Shown: positions 16,024-24,935, numbered from the stretch's first letter. The stretch: 64,000 bases of DNA from VRUE01 sp963742535 (GCA_963742535.1 CAVUMC010000002.1:2170001-2234000); one strand, 5' to 3'. Translations and numbers: made by a program. Notes: a model not told the origin generated them from the letters alone.

Positions 16024-17211
16024 CTAGCGGGCGACGAGTCGGAAAACCTGACCCTGCTGAGAGCAGACGTAGAGGCGGCCCTGGGTGTCTTCGCCAAAGG
16101 AGGTCGGGGAGCTGACTTCGAGGCCGGTGCGACGGTCATCGCCGGCCCGGTGCAGGTGGGGGATGAGGCTGCGGATGACGCCCAAGCAGTAGTCGGTGTA
16201 GAGGTACCGACCGCGCAGCGGGCCGGGACCGCCGCGGCCGACGACGTAACCGCCGATGATCGTGCAGCTGCCGCCATCGCGTTCGTGGCTGTAAGCCAAG
16301 ATCGGCTTGATCGTGCCGCCGGGGTCCGCCGTGCCGCTGTTTTCTTCTTCGTATGGGTGATAGCCCTCGAAGGCGTCCCAGCCGAAGTTGGCGCCTGCCG
16401 CGCCGGCGACGGTGGTGTAGTCGAGCTCCTCGAAGCGGTTTTGGCCGACGTCGCCGACCGCGATCCGCGCTTGCCCGCTCCTGGTCGTCTCGAAAGAGAA
16501 GCGGAAGGGATTGCGCAGGCCGTAGGAGTAGATCTCGTCGCGACCGGGTTTGCCGACGAAGGGGTTGTCGGAGGGCACCGAGTAGGGACGGCCGTCGCTC
16601 GGTCGCGGGTCGATGCGCAGCAACTTGCCGAGCAGGCTCTCCTTGTTCTGGGCGTTGTTGGGCGGGTCGCCGCCGGAGCCGCCGTCACCGGTGCCGAAAT
16701 AGAGCAGGTCCCCGAGGAACTGCAGTTGACCGCCGTTGTGGTTGGCGTTTACCGGGTGCGCGATCTCGATCACCGGGCGCCGTGAGCCGACGCTCGCGCG
16801 GGTCGAGCTCCTGCGCCGAAATTCGTCGACCCGGATGTTGCCGGCGCGGTCCGTGTAATAGACGTAGAGGCGACCGCTCTGCCGGTAATCGGGCGGGAAG
16901 GCGACGGAAAGCAGCCCGCGCTCGCCGCCGGCACCGACCAGTCCCCGGATGTCAAGGAAGGGACGACCCAAGCGTCGCCCTTTGCGCAGCACCGCGATCT
17001 TGCCCTCTTGTTCGACGACGAAAAGCAGCGTCGGGAACCCGGGAGCGCCAGTCACATAAGTGGGTTCGTTGAAGTCGCCAACGCGCTTCAGCGCAAGGGC
17101 GCGCTTTGCTTTCGACGCAGTCCCACTGTGCTGCTGGGCACTGCCGCAGGCCGGCAGGGCGATCAGCGCCAGAGCCGAGAGAACGATGCTCGCCAGGACC
17201 GGGCGCCTCAT
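16024..17211 (-). CDS. PQQ-dependent sugar dehydrogenase-like lipoprotein
   Basis: A 395-residue secreted protein of the soluble aldose/glucose-sorbosone dehydrogenase family (six-bladed propeller, PQQ cofactor). The N-terminus MRRPVLASIVLSALALIALP ends in a lipobox before AC, so it is membrane-anchored outside the cell. Conserved runs are ERGLLSVAFPPDY, VNANHNGGQLQFLG with the catalytic-type His, LYFGTGDGGSGGDPPNNAQN, YSYGLRNPFRFSF and DVGQNRFEELDY. ATG 17211 gives a normal signal peptide; a start 21 bp upstream is possible. The gene ends 48 bp before the aldehyde dehydrogenase on the same strand. Confidence 0.88.
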   Translation of the reverse strand: MRRPVLASIVLSALALIALPACGSAQQHSGTASKAKRALALKRVGDFNEPTYVTGAPGFPTLLFVVEQEGKIAVLRKGRRLGRPFLDIRGLVGAGGERGLLSVAFPPDYRQSGRLYVYYTDRAGNIRVDEFRRRSSTRASVGSRRPVIEIAHPVNANHNGGQLQFLGDLLYFGTGDGGSGGDPPNNAQNKESLLGKLLRIDPRPSDGRPYSVPSDNPFVGKPGRDEIYSYGLRNPFRFSFETTRSGQARIAVGDVGQNRFEELDYTTVAGAAGANFGWDAFEGYHPYEEENSGTADPGGTIKPILAYSHERDGGSCTIIGGYVVGRGGPGPLRGRYLYTDYCLGVIRSLIPHLHRAGDDRRTGLEVSSPTSFGEDTQGRLYVCSQQGQVFRLVAR

Positions 17212-17235
17212 GCGGGCCACGCTACCCGGCATCGC

Positions 17236-17898
17236 CTATTTCTTTTCGACGATTTCCCCGCTGCCAGTGACTTCGGTGTTGTATTCGACCGGGTTGATGT
17301 CGACGGAGAAGGTGCCGCCCGGCGTGTCGCCGCCACTGGTCTCGGCTTTGGCTTTGCCGCTGAGGCCGGCTTCAACCGAATAGAGCAGCGTGTATTTGCC
17401 CGCCTTGACCGCACTCAGCTTCCAGACCACGTCGGCGCTCTTGCCGGCCTTCAGTTCACCGAAGTCAAAGGTTTTTGGGTTCGAGGTCCCGGCGCCGCCG
17501 GGGTTCGAGTCGCCGGCGAATTTGGGGTAATGCTCGGCGAGCACCCAGACCGGCCGATCGGGCTGAGCGAGTTCGGGCTGGGGATCGCGGATCCCGAAGG
17601 GCAGGGTTGAGCCTTGTCCCTCCTTGCCCTTGATCGAGATGCTCACCGTCAGCGCCGGGATCGTCTTCTTGCTCGCGTTGCGGATGCCGAGATCGAGCAG
17701 GTAGGTGCCGCCGAGCCGCTGCTTGGCGGGGAAGTTGGCTTCGGTGACTTCGACCCGGTAGGTGCCTTCCGCCTCGTTGGAGTCGGAAGAAGAGCCACCG
17801 CCGCAGGCGGCGACGAAGAGCGACAGCGCGACGGTCAGGGCCGCGGCAAGCACCGCGTGCCGGCGGTTACGCGAGACCTGTCTGGCGTGCCCCCCCAA
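17236..17898 (-). CDS. Secreted lipoprotein of unknown function
   Basis: About 220 residues with a positively charged start (RNRRH), a hydrophobic stretch and a lipobox (SLFVAAC) followed by a Gly/Ser linker. The mature part is predicted all-beta, with KTIPALTVSISIKGKEGQG and VWKLSAVKAGKYTLLYSVEAG, resembling an immunoglobulin-like or CARDB-like fold. No enzymatic motif. The start is uncertain: TTG 17898 keeps the basic n-region, while GTG 17853 would cut it off. It lies 24 bp upstream of the sugar dehydrogenase, probably in one operon, and diverges from the MlaE operon. Confidence 0.65.
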   Translation of the reverse strand: MGGHARQVSRNRRHAVLAAALTVALSLFVAACGGGSSSDSNEAEGTYRVEVTEANFPAKQRLGGTYLLDLGIRNASKKTIPALTVSISIKGKEGQGSTLPFGIRDPQPELAQPDRPVWVLAEHYPKFAGDSNPGGAGTSNPKTFDFGELKAGKSADVVWKLSAVKAGKYTLLYSVEAGLSGKAKAETSGGDTPGGTFSVDINPVEYNTEVTGSGEIVEKK

Positions 17899-18003
17899 AG
17901 CGGCCGCAACATAGCACGGGGTTTCCCCTGCTCCGGAGCGGGTTAGCCCGAACTCAACAGAGCCCGCTGACGCATCGCATAGACTCGTTCGCGGAGGAGC
18001 ACG

Positions 18004-18810
18004 ATGGTCGGATCCGCTGTCAACAGGGCTTTTTTGCCCGCAAAGTCGCTGTTCGAGCAAGTAGGGGACATGATGATCCTCACAGCTCGGACGCTGGTCT
18101 CTGCCGTCAAGCCCCCCTACCCCTACGGCGAGGAGTTCATCGGCCAGTTCCTCTTCGCCCTGCAGCTCTGTTGGTTCCCGCTGCTGATCTCCACCGTTGC
18201 CTTCGGCTTCGGCGCGCCAGGCCTGCAGGCCTCCAACTTCCTTTCCCTCTTCGGCGCTCTCGATCGGCTCGGCGGCTTCTTCGTCCTCGCCTCGATTCGC
18301 GAGTTCGCCCCCTTCGTTACCGCCGTCGTCGTTGCCGGCGTTGCCGGCACCGCGATCACCGCCGACCTCGGCGCCCGCAAGATCCGCGAGGAGCTTGACG
18401 CCCTGCAGGTGCTGGGAGTAGACCCGATCAAGAACCTGGTCGTTCCGCGCTTCCTGGCGCTGATGGTGATCACCGGCCTGCTCGACATCTACGCCCTGGT
18501 CTTCGGCATCTCCGGCGGCATCGGCGCCGAGCTGCTCTACCACCAGTCGCTCGGTGGCTTCTTCGCCACCCTCTTCTCCAACGCCTCGATCACCGACCTC
18601 TGGGGCTCGGTGATCAAGTGCACGCTCTTCGGCGCGATCATCGCCGTGGTCTGCTCCTACAAGGGGATGACCGCTTCCGGTGGTGCCGCCGGCGTTGGCC
18701 GCGCCGTCAATCAGGCGGTGGTGATCGCCTTCATGGGCGTCTTCGCCTTCAACTACGCCTTCACCCAGACCCTGCTTGCCACCAACCCGGAGCTGCAGAC
18801 AATCCGATGA
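18004..18810 (+). CDS. MlaE/YrbE-family ABC permease, subunit A
   Basis: A 268-residue permease of the MlaE (YrbE) family, which forms the membrane channel of Mce/Mla lipid transporters. It has the EFAPFVTAVVVAGVAGTAITADLG region followed by REELDALQVLGVDPIKNLVVPR (the family signature) and about five hydrophobic helices. GGAGGAG stands 8 nt before the ATG. It overlaps the next permease gene by 4 bp (ATGA), so translation is coupled. This is the first gene of an operon that runs to at least 23.7 kb. Confidence 0.92.
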   Translation: MVGSAVNRAFLPAKSLFEQVGDMMILTARTLVSAVKPPYPYGEEFIGQFLFALQLCWFPLLISTVAFGFGAPGLQASNFLSLFGALDRLGGFFVLASIREFAPFVTAVVVAGVAGTAITADLGARKIREELDALQVLGVDPIKNLVVPRFLALMVITGLLDIYALVFGISGGIGAELLYHQSLGGFFATLFSNASITDLWGSVIKCTLFGAIIAVVCSYKGMTASGGAAGVGRAVNQAVVIAFMGVFAFNYAFTQTLLATNPELQTIR

Positions 18811-19604
18811 ACGCCTGGCTCGAGGTCCCGCGTGGCTGGCTCGATTCCTTCGGCGAGATCGCCCGCTTCGGCTCACGCGTTGCCGGCCTCGTCTACAGCG
18901 GCCGCGTCCTGCGCTTCTTCGGCGAGAGCCTGCGCCAGGCCGGCATCCTGGTCCTCGGCTCGGCGATGATCATCTGGGGCCTCGTCTTCATCCTCGGCCT
19001 GCAGTGCGGGATCGAGGGTGCCTACCTGCTGCGCGCCCAGGGCGCGCCGGCCTACGCCGGCGTCTTCTCGGCCTGGTGCGACCTGCGCGAGATCATGCCC
19101 TACGCCTTCGGCTACATGCTGGCGGCCAAGGTGGGGACCGGGATCGTCGCCGAGCTCGGCGCGATGCGGATCTCCGACGAGATCGACGCGCTCGAGGTGA
19201 TGGGCGTGCCGCCGGTCACCTTCCTCTGCGCGACGCGCCTGCTCGCCGCCTGGATCGCCTTCCCCTTCATGTACCTCTGCGGGATCGGGATCATGTATTT
19301 CGCCAGCTACCTGGCCGTGGTCCAGCAGATCGGCGACGTCTCCTCGGGCGGCTACCTGCTGATCTTCTGGATGTTCCAGAACCCGCCCGACCTGCTGTTC
19401 AGCTTGATCAAGGGCATGTTCATGGCCACCGCCATAGTCATGGTCGGCTGCTATTACGGATACACGGCTTCGGGCGGTCCGGTTGGAGTGGGGACCGCAA
19501 CCGCGAAGTCAATGGTCCTCAACATCGTCTTGGTTCACATCATCGGGATGCTGGGCACCCTGGTCTTCTGGGGAGCCAACCCGCGGGCGCCGATAGGAGG
19601 CTGA
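18807..19604 (+). CDS. MlaE/YrbE-family ABC permease, subunit B
   Basis: The second permease, 265 residues, with the parallel signature DLREIMPYAFGYMLAAKVGTG and RISDEIDALEVMGVPPVTFL. Mce systems of actinobacteria normally use two different YrbE subunits as here. The ATG overlaps the stop of subunit A. About five membrane helices are visible, including the C-terminal VLVHIIGMLGTLVFWGA. Substrates of such systems are sterols, fatty acids or phospholipids; this one cannot be told. Confidence 0.92.
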   Translation: MNAWLEVPRGWLDSFGEIARFGSRVAGLVYSGRVLRFFGESLRQAGILVLGSAMIIWGLVFILGLQCGIEGAYLLRAQGAPAYAGVFSAWCDLREIMPYAFGYMLAAKVGTGIVAELGAMRISDEIDALEVMGVPPVTFLCATRLLAAWIAFPFMYLCGIGIMYFASYLAVVQQIGDVSSGGYLLIFWMFQNPPDLLFSLIKGMFMATAIVMVGCYYGYTASGGPVGVGTATAKSMVLNIVLVHIIGMLGTLVFWGANPRAPIGG

Positions 19605-19745
19605 CTTAACCTATGTCTATGGACGATCCGACCCGACCCGACGACGCCGAGTTCGAGGCTGAGGCGGAAACCACCGCCGAAGCGGCTGATCCCGTAGCGC
19701 CCGAGCCGGCCACAGCGGGCCTACATCAGCGAGGACGGCCTGACG

Positions 19746-20588
19746 ATGGGACGCGACTTCGTCATCCCGGGCGTCGATCCTTCCGAGGCCGATCCCTATC
19801 GCTTCCATACGGGACGCAAGCGCGACCACGGTGGCGAGGACGCGATCGAGATCATCGACCTGGTCAAGCAGTTCGGTCGCGCCCGCATCCTCAACGGCCT
19901 CAACCTCGGCCTGCCGGAGGATCAGATCTCTATGGTTCTCGGCCCGTCGGGCACCGGCAAGAGCGTGCTGATCAAGCACATCGTCGGTCTGCTCTATCCC
20001 GACTCGGGTGACGTTCTAGTGCACGGCGAATCGATTCCGAACATGACCGATGACGAACTCTTCGATGTGCGCAAGAAGTTCGGCCTGCTCTTCCAGGACG
20101 GCGCCCTCTTCGGCTCGATGAACATCTACGACAACACCGCCTTCCCGCTGCGTCAGCACACCGACAAGAGCGAGGAAGAGATCGGTGAGATCTGCAACCG
20201 CCGGCTCAAGGAGGTCGGGCTCAGCGAGGCGATCTACAAGATGCCGAACGAGCTTTCCGGCGGCATGCGCAAGCGCGCCGGTTTCGCCCGTGCGCTGGTG
20301 CTCGAACCGGCGATCGTGATGTTCGACGAGCCCGATTCCGGGCTCGACCCGGTGCGCACGGCGCTGCTCTGCGAGCTCGTCCGTGAGGTCCATGAGGAGA
20401 ACGGCGGCTGTTACCTGGTGATCAGCCACGACCTCAATACCGCGCGGCGGGTCTCCGACTTCATCGCCGTCCTCTGGAACGGCAAGATCGTTGAGTCGGG
20501 CCCCAAGGAGGAACTGTTCGACTCCGAAAACCGCTTCGTCAGCCAGTTCCTCAACGCGGACGTCACCGGCCCGCTCTCGATGGATTGA
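19746..20588 (+). CDS. MlaF-family ABC transporter ATPase
   Basis: A 280-residue ATPase pairing with the two upstream permeases. Walker A is LGPSGTGKSVLIKHIVG, the Q-loop is LLFQDGALFGSMNIYDN (the FQDGALF form is typical of MlaF), the signature is NELSGGMRKRAGFARAL, Walker B is IVMFDEPDSGLDP and the switch His is in LVISHDL. The start is unclear. An acidic N-terminal frame opens at 19613 after AGGAGG (19595-19600) and reads MSMDDPTRPDDAEFEAEAE, but it shifts out of frame near 19720. In the ATPase frame the residues just before ATG 19746 (AYISEDGLT) look coding, so a 1-nt frameshift may separate the real N-terminus. Confidence 0.9.
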   Translation: MGRDFVIPGVDPSEADPYRFHTGRKRDHGGEDAIEIIDLVKQFGRARILNGLNLGLPEDQISMVLGPSGTGKSVLIKHIVGLLYPDSGDVLVHGESIPNMTDDELFDVRKKFGLLFQDGALFGSMNIYDNTAFPLRQHTDKSEEEIGEICNRRLKEVGLSEAIYKMPNELSGGMRKRAGFARALVLEPAIVMFDEPDSGLDPVRTALLCELVREVHEENGGCYLVISHDLNTARRVSDFIAVLWNGKIVESGPKEELFDSENRFVSQFLNADVTGPLSMD

Positions 20589-23038
20589 GCCGGATCGCGG
20601 CGTGGGCCGTCCGCCACGCGCGGGCGGTCTTGGCAGTCTCGGCGGTGCTCGCCCTGGCGGCGGCAGTGGCGGCTACGCAGCTTCCCACTGACGCCGGCAC
20701 CGACACTCTGGTTGATCGCGATACCGAGAGCTATCGCGCCACGGAACGGGTGCGCGAAGTTTTCGGCGAAGAACCGGTGGTGGTCGTCGCCGAGGGCGAC
20801 CTGCAGGAACTGATCCTCACTCCCAACCTCGGCCGCCTGATCCGGCTCGAGGGCTGCCTCTCGGGCAACGTGCCGAAGGGGGCCAAGCCGATCCCCGGGC
20901 CCTGCACAGAAATTGCCCGCCTCGACCCGGTTCAGTACCTGGCGGGCCCCGGCACGTTCCTCAACGAGGCGGTGCTGCAGATCGAAACTCAGCTGCGCCG
21001 CCTCGCCACCACGGTACCGCCCGACCAGCTGCGCGAATTCCTGCTTCAGGTTGCGGCGCGCTACGGGATTACCAGTGCGCCGAGTATCGGCAACCCGGAT
21101 TTCCTCGCCTCGGTCGTCTTCGATCTGCGCCAGGCGCGCGGCACGCCGAAGGCGAGGCTCGCCTATCTCTTTCCCAACAACCACTCGACTCAGATCATCC
21201 TGCGCCTGCGGCCGGACCTGAGCAATGCCGAACGCAGCCGGGCGCTGGCGCTGATCCGCGAAGCGGTCTACGACACGACGCCGAGGGAAGCCTGCGCCTA
21301 CAAGGGCAAACCCGAGGCCTGCTTCGGCCTGCACGGTGTCGGCACCTACACGATCAGCGGTGCACCGGTCGTGATCGAGGGCATTACCGGAGCGCTGAAG
21401 GACGCCCTGCTGGTCCTCTTCGCGGTAGCGATCGTGGTCATGGGGTTGACCCTGCTGCTGGTCTTCCGTTCGCGCTGGCGATTGCTGCCGCTGGCGATTG
21501 CGTTGGCGGCGGCGGCGTTGACTTTCGGTCTGCTCGAGCTGCTGGGCGGTTCGTTGACGATCGCCTCGATCGCGACGTTGCCGATCCTGATCGGCCTCGT
21601 CGTCGACTACGCGATCCAGCTGCAAGCCCGCTATGACGAGGCTCGCGCCGAGGGCTCTGGACCCGCGGAGGCCGCCTGTTCAGCGGCGGGGCGCGCTGGC
21701 CCGACGATCGCGATCGCCTGTCTCGCCACCGGTGCCGGCTTCCTGGCGCTGCAGCTCTCGCCGATCCCGATGGTCCGCGGCTTCGGTCTGCTCCTCATCC
21801 TCGGCGTTGCGATCGGCCTCGGGCTGGTTGTAACTGCCGGCTTCGCCGCTCTCAGCCTGCGGGGCGCGGTGGGGGAGGCGGCGGCCCGGCCCCTGGTTCC
21901 GCTCGGCCGGGTCGTCGGCGTCGCGCTCGCGCACCCCACCCGGGTGCTGGCCATCGGCGGGGTCCTGGCGGCGATCGGCTGGGGCCTGGGGACCCAGGTG
22001 GAGACCGTCTCCGACATCCGATCGCTGGGGCCGCAGGGCCTGCAGGAGATCAAGGACCTGGAGAACGTGCAGGACGCGACCGGGGTATCGGGCCAGTTGC
22101 AGATCGCGGTCGAAGCCCCCGATTTCTCCACCCCGGCGACGATCAAATGGATGGCCGACTTCAAGGAACGGGTTCTGCGCGAAAACGGCTTCAGCGGTCC
22201 CCGGCCGAGCTGCCTGAAGGCGGAAATATGCCCCGGGCCAGCACTTTCCGATTTCCTCGTCAGCGGCAAGGGGAACGAACGGCTGACGCGGGGTGGCGTG
22301 CGGGCAACGCTGCGCGAATTGCCTCCCTACGACCTCGAACAGCTTGCTCCGATCGATCCGAAGACCGGGCTGCCGGGGCACCTGGCGCTGCTCAGCTTCG
22401 GCATTCGTGCCCAATCGCTGGAGGACCAGCAGAAGCTGATTGAGCGGGTGCGCTCGCAGGTGGGGACGCCGGGTGAGCCCGGCGGGCCACCGGCGGGGGT
22501 CAGGGTGCGCTTCGCCGGGCTGCCGGTGATTGCCGCCGCCGCAGCCTCGGACCTGTCGAGTAGCCGCTATTGGTTGACGCTGGCGGGGCTCGTCGCCGTC
22601 GGGCTGGTTCTGCTGGTGGCCTACCGGTCGGTGCGCAAGGCTTTGGTGCCGCTGATCCCAGTTGTGCTGGCGACTGGCTGGTCATCCCTGGTGCTCTGGA
22701 TCAGCCAGATTCCCCTCAACCCGATGTCGGCGGCCCTGGGGGCGCTGACGATCGCGATCGCCACCGAGTTCAGTGTCATCCTCGCCGCCCGCTTCCGCGA
22801 AGAGAGGGGTCGTGGCGGCACTGGGCGGGAGGCGATCCAGCGCGCCTATGACCGCACCGGCCCGGCCGTCCTCGCCTCGGCGGTGACGGTGATTGCCGGG
22901 TTCGCTGTCCTGATCGTCAGCGACGTGACGATGCTGCGCGAGTTTGGGTTTGTCACCGTGATCGACCTTGGCGTCGCCCTGGCCGGGGTAATGGTGGCGT
23001 TGCCGGCTGCGCTCGTCCTCTCGGAGCGCGAGCGGTGA
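20585..23038 (+). CDS. MMPL/RND superfamily transporter
   Basis: An 817-residue export protein with the RND twofold layout: helix 1 at residues 12-32, a large extracytoplasmic loop (about 35-265), five or six helices (about 270-420), a second loop (about 470-660) and another block of helices to the end. Family motifs include LPILIGLVVDYAIQLQARYDE and, in the second half, IAIATEFSVILAARFREE, carrying acidic residues within the membrane as needed for proton coupling. It starts with TTG overlapping the ATPase stop, so it belongs to the Mla-type operon. MMPL proteins commonly move lipids to the outer envelope; that role is inferred from context. Confidence 0.88.
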   Translation: MSRIAAWAVRHARAVLAVSAVLALAAAVAATQLPTDAGTDTLVDRDTESYRATERVREVFGEEPVVVVAEGDLQELILTPNLGRLIRLEGCLSGNVPKGAKPIPGPCTEIARLDPVQYLAGPGTFLNEAVLQIETQLRRLATTVPPDQLREFLLQVAARYGITSAPSIGNPDFLASVVFDLRQARGTPKARLAYLFPNNHSTQIILRLRPDLSNAERSRALALIREAVYDTTPREACAYKGKPEACFGLHGVGTYTISGAPVVIEGITGALKDALLVLFAVAIVVMGLTLLLVFRSRWRLLPLAIALAAAALTFGLLELLGGSLTIASIATLPILIGLVVDYAIQLQARYDEARAEGSGPAEAACSAAGRAGPTIAIACLATGAGFLALQLSPIPMVRGFGLLLILGVAIGLGLVVTAGFAALSLRGAVGEAAARPLVPLGRVVGVALAHPTRVLAIGGVLAAIGWGLGTQVETVSDIRSLGPQGLQEIKDLENVQDATGVSGQLQIAVEAPDFSTPATIKWMADFKERVLRENGFSGPRPSCLKAEICPGPALSDFLVSGKGNERLTRGGVRATLRELPPYDLEQLAPIDPKTGLPGHLALLSFGIRAQSLEDQQKLIERVRSQVGTPGEPGGPPAGVRVRFAGLPVIAAAAASDLSSSRYWLTLAGLVAVGLVLLVAYRSVRKALVPLIPVVLATGWSSLVLWISQIPLNPMSAALGALTIAIATEFSVILAARFREERGRGGTGREAIQRAYDRTGPAVLASAVTVIAGFAVLIVSDVTMLREFGFVTVIDLGVALAGVMVALPAALVLSERER

Positions 23039-23691
23039 GGGACCGCTACTCGCTCATCGTCGGCTTGATCTTCGCCGCGGTGATCATCATCGCGACGATC
23101 AACACCCTCGGCGCCAAGGACGAAGAAACACTCGGGCTCGACAAGCTGGAGGCCCGCTGGCCGTTGCCGGAGTTCGCTGTGCCCCTGGCGGCGGGAAAGC
23201 TGGAAGGCGACGCCAACGTCGCCCAGGACGACTGCGAAACCGCGCGCACGCCCTGCCCGCAATCGGACCGCCGCGAGCCGGCCTGCCAGATATCCACGCC
23301 CGGCGCAATCCGCGTCTGTGACTACTTCAACCGGCCCTTGGTGATCTCGTTCTGGTTCTCGCGTGGCGGCAACTGCGTCGAACAACAAGATGTGGTGAAT
23401 CGCGTCAGTCGGCGTTACGGTGGCAAAGTGAACTTTCTCTCGCTCGACATCCGCGACGATCGCGACACGGTCCGCGAACTGATTCGTCGCCACGGCTGGG
23501 AGATGCCGGTTGGTTATGACCGCGATGGCGCCGTCGGCAGCCTCTACCGCATCGGTGGCTGCCCCACATATGCCTACGTCTACCCCGGCGGCACTCTGCA
23601 GGACGCGAGCATCGGCGAGCTCACTCCGAGCCAGCTCGAAGCTCACGTCGACCGCCTGGTCGGCGCCACCCGCGCCGCGGAGATGGGCTGA
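23035..23691 (+). CDS. Membrane-anchored thioredoxin-like (TlpA-type) protein lacking CXXC
   Basis: A 218-residue protein with one N-terminal anchor (LIVGLIFAAVIIIATI) and a thioredoxin-like domain outside (about 95-210). The strand and active-site helix read LVISFWFSRGGNCVEQQDVV: where TlpA has W-C-x-x-C, only the second Cys is kept. The cis-Pro loop is YRIGGCPTYAYVYPGG, with an additional Cys beside the Pro. A Cys-rich insert (DCETARTPCPQSD...ACQIS) precedes the domain. It overlaps the MMPL stop by 4 bp. A dithiol oxidoreductase of the usual type is unlikely. Confidence 0.75.
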   Translation: MRDRYSLIVGLIFAAVIIIATINTLGAKDEETLGLDKLEARWPLPEFAVPLAAGKLEGDANVAQDDCETARTPCPQSDRREPACQISTPGAIRVCDYFNRPLVISFWFSRGGNCVEQQDVVNRVSRRYGGKVNFLSLDIRDDRDTVRELIRRHGWEMPVGYDRDGAVGSLYRIGGCPTYAYVYPGGTLQDASIGELTPSQLEAHVDRLVGATRAAEMG

Positions 23692-23692
23692 G

Positions 23693-24364
23693 ATGGCGCC
23701 TGCCGAGGCAGCCGGCTCGGACCTGGGCTGGGAGCCGCCGCCGCGGCAGGGCTGGGTAGCTCCCCACCTCGCTGCCGAGTTTCCGGGTCTCGGCATCTCC
23801 TGGGTTGTGACTGATGGCCGCATCGCGCACAGCCCTGACCCCGTACAGCGGCGCCTGCGCGACCTTTCCGATCGCTTCTACGGCTCGCATGCGATTCACA
23901 TGCGGGAGCGACCGATCCCCTGGGCCTATCGAGTCTTCTTTCGCCAAATCGGGCTCGACCCCGATCGCACCCGCACGCCAGTTGAGCAGCTCGCCCTCGA
24001 CCGCCTCCACGATGGCGCCTTCGTCAGCCGCGGCATGCCGGACGATGCGCTCACGGTTGCCACGGTTGAGACCGGCATCGCCCTGCGCACCTTCGATGCC
24101 TCGCGGCTCGAAGGTGACCTCTGCATCCGCGACTCCGCCCCCGGCGAGTCACTGCCCGGCAAATCCAGCGGGCTCGCGCAGGGGACGCTGACAATTGCCG
24201 ACGGGAGGGCGCCGCTGACGCTGCTCTTCGGCGGGCGCCCGGTCGATCACACGATCGACGCGGAGACGCGCCGGATCGCTGTCGTCGCCGTCCAGGTCAA
24301 GGGCGTGCCTCAGGCAGCAGTGGACGAGGCGCTCTGGATTGCCTGCGCCGCGATCGACGCCTGA
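23693..24364 (+). CDS. B3/B4 tRNA-binding domain protein
   Basis: The 223-residue protein resembles free-standing B3/B4 domains, the editing module of phenylalanyl-tRNA synthetase beta chains (RPIPWAYRVFFRQIGLDPDRTRTPVEQLALDRL is the typical core; ALRTFDASRLEGDLCIRDSAPGE follows). Such proteins may clear mischarged tRNA or bind amino acids. ATG 23693 is 1 bp after the stop of the thioredoxin-like gene, so it is co-transcribed with the Mla operon, though no functional link is obvious. Confidence 0.8.
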   Translation: MAPAEAAGSDLGWEPPPRQGWVAPHLAAEFPGLGISWVVTDGRIAHSPDPVQRRLRDLSDRFYGSHAIHMRERPIPWAYRVFFRQIGLDPDRTRTPVEQLALDRLHDGAFVSRGMPDDALTVATVETGIALRTFDASRLEGDLCIRDSAPGESLPGKSSGLAQGTLTIADGRAPLTLLFGGRPVDHTIDAETRRIAVVAVQVKGVPQAAVDEALWIACAAIDA

Positions 24365-24440
24365 CTCGCGCGGCAAACCTTGTCTTAACGGTTTTTCGCT
24401 TTCCGGCCTTGACGCCGTGATTTACACTCGATTCGGGCTT

Positions 24441-24935
24441 ATGCCAGATCTGCTCGATCGAGACACACTCACGATGCTTCGAGTGGGGGGCGACGAGCGC
24501 CTCGCGCGCGTCGAGCTGCGGCGCCAAATTGGCCGCCTCGAGCACGAGTTGTCCCGCCTCGCGGCTGAGGCCTTCCCTCGCATCGTTCTCGACATCGACG
24601 TGCCTGCGGGCTCGAACGTCCCCAGGGTTGCGGGCCTGGAGGACTTGGAGCGAGTTCGCGATGCCCTCTCCGATCGGATCGCCGTTGCCCACCGTGCTCT
24701 GCAACGGCAAGACGAACTGGAGACGCGCAACCGCGACCTGCTCGAGCAAATGCTGGCCGAGCCGGCCAAGCACAAGTGGCTGCGGATCTCCCGCGCCGAC
24801 GTCGGTGAGCCGGGGTGCGGCCACTGGCATTCCCGCCCTCGCCTCGGCCCCCTCGGCATGTTGATGGGCTGGTGGCGGGTCAAGGTCTCGTCTGGATGTC
24901 CGTTATCCGGGCGGCTTGCGGCCGTTGAGCGATAG
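24441..24935 (+). CDS. Conserved protein of unknown function with C-terminal GCGHWH...GCPL motif
   Basis: 164 residues. The N-terminal two-thirds are a long charged helix region (RLARVELRRQIGRLEHELSRL and RVRDALSDRIAVAHRALQRQ), likely a coiled coil. The C-terminal 45 residues are compact and look highly constrained: WLRISRADVGEPGCGHWHSR, then RLGPLGMLMGWWRVKVSSGC. Two Cys and two His there could bind metal, which is speculation. I associate this architecture with Thermoleophilia but know no function. ATG 24441 is the best start. Confidence 0.65.
   Translation: MPDLLDRDTLTMLRVGGDERLARVELRRQIGRLEHELSRLAAEAFPRIVLDIDVPAGSNVPRVAGLEDLERVRDALSDRIAVAHRALQRQDELETRNRDLLEQMLAEPAKHKWLRISRADVGEPGCGHWHSRPRLGPLGMLMGWWRVKVSSGCPLSGRLAAVER

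Noticed and set aside
17899..18876. Long minus-strand open frame continuing the lipoprotein frame upstream to 18876
   Set aside because: It is antisense to the MlaE permease gene; its translation lacks any fold and the true lipoprotein signal peptide begins near 17898.
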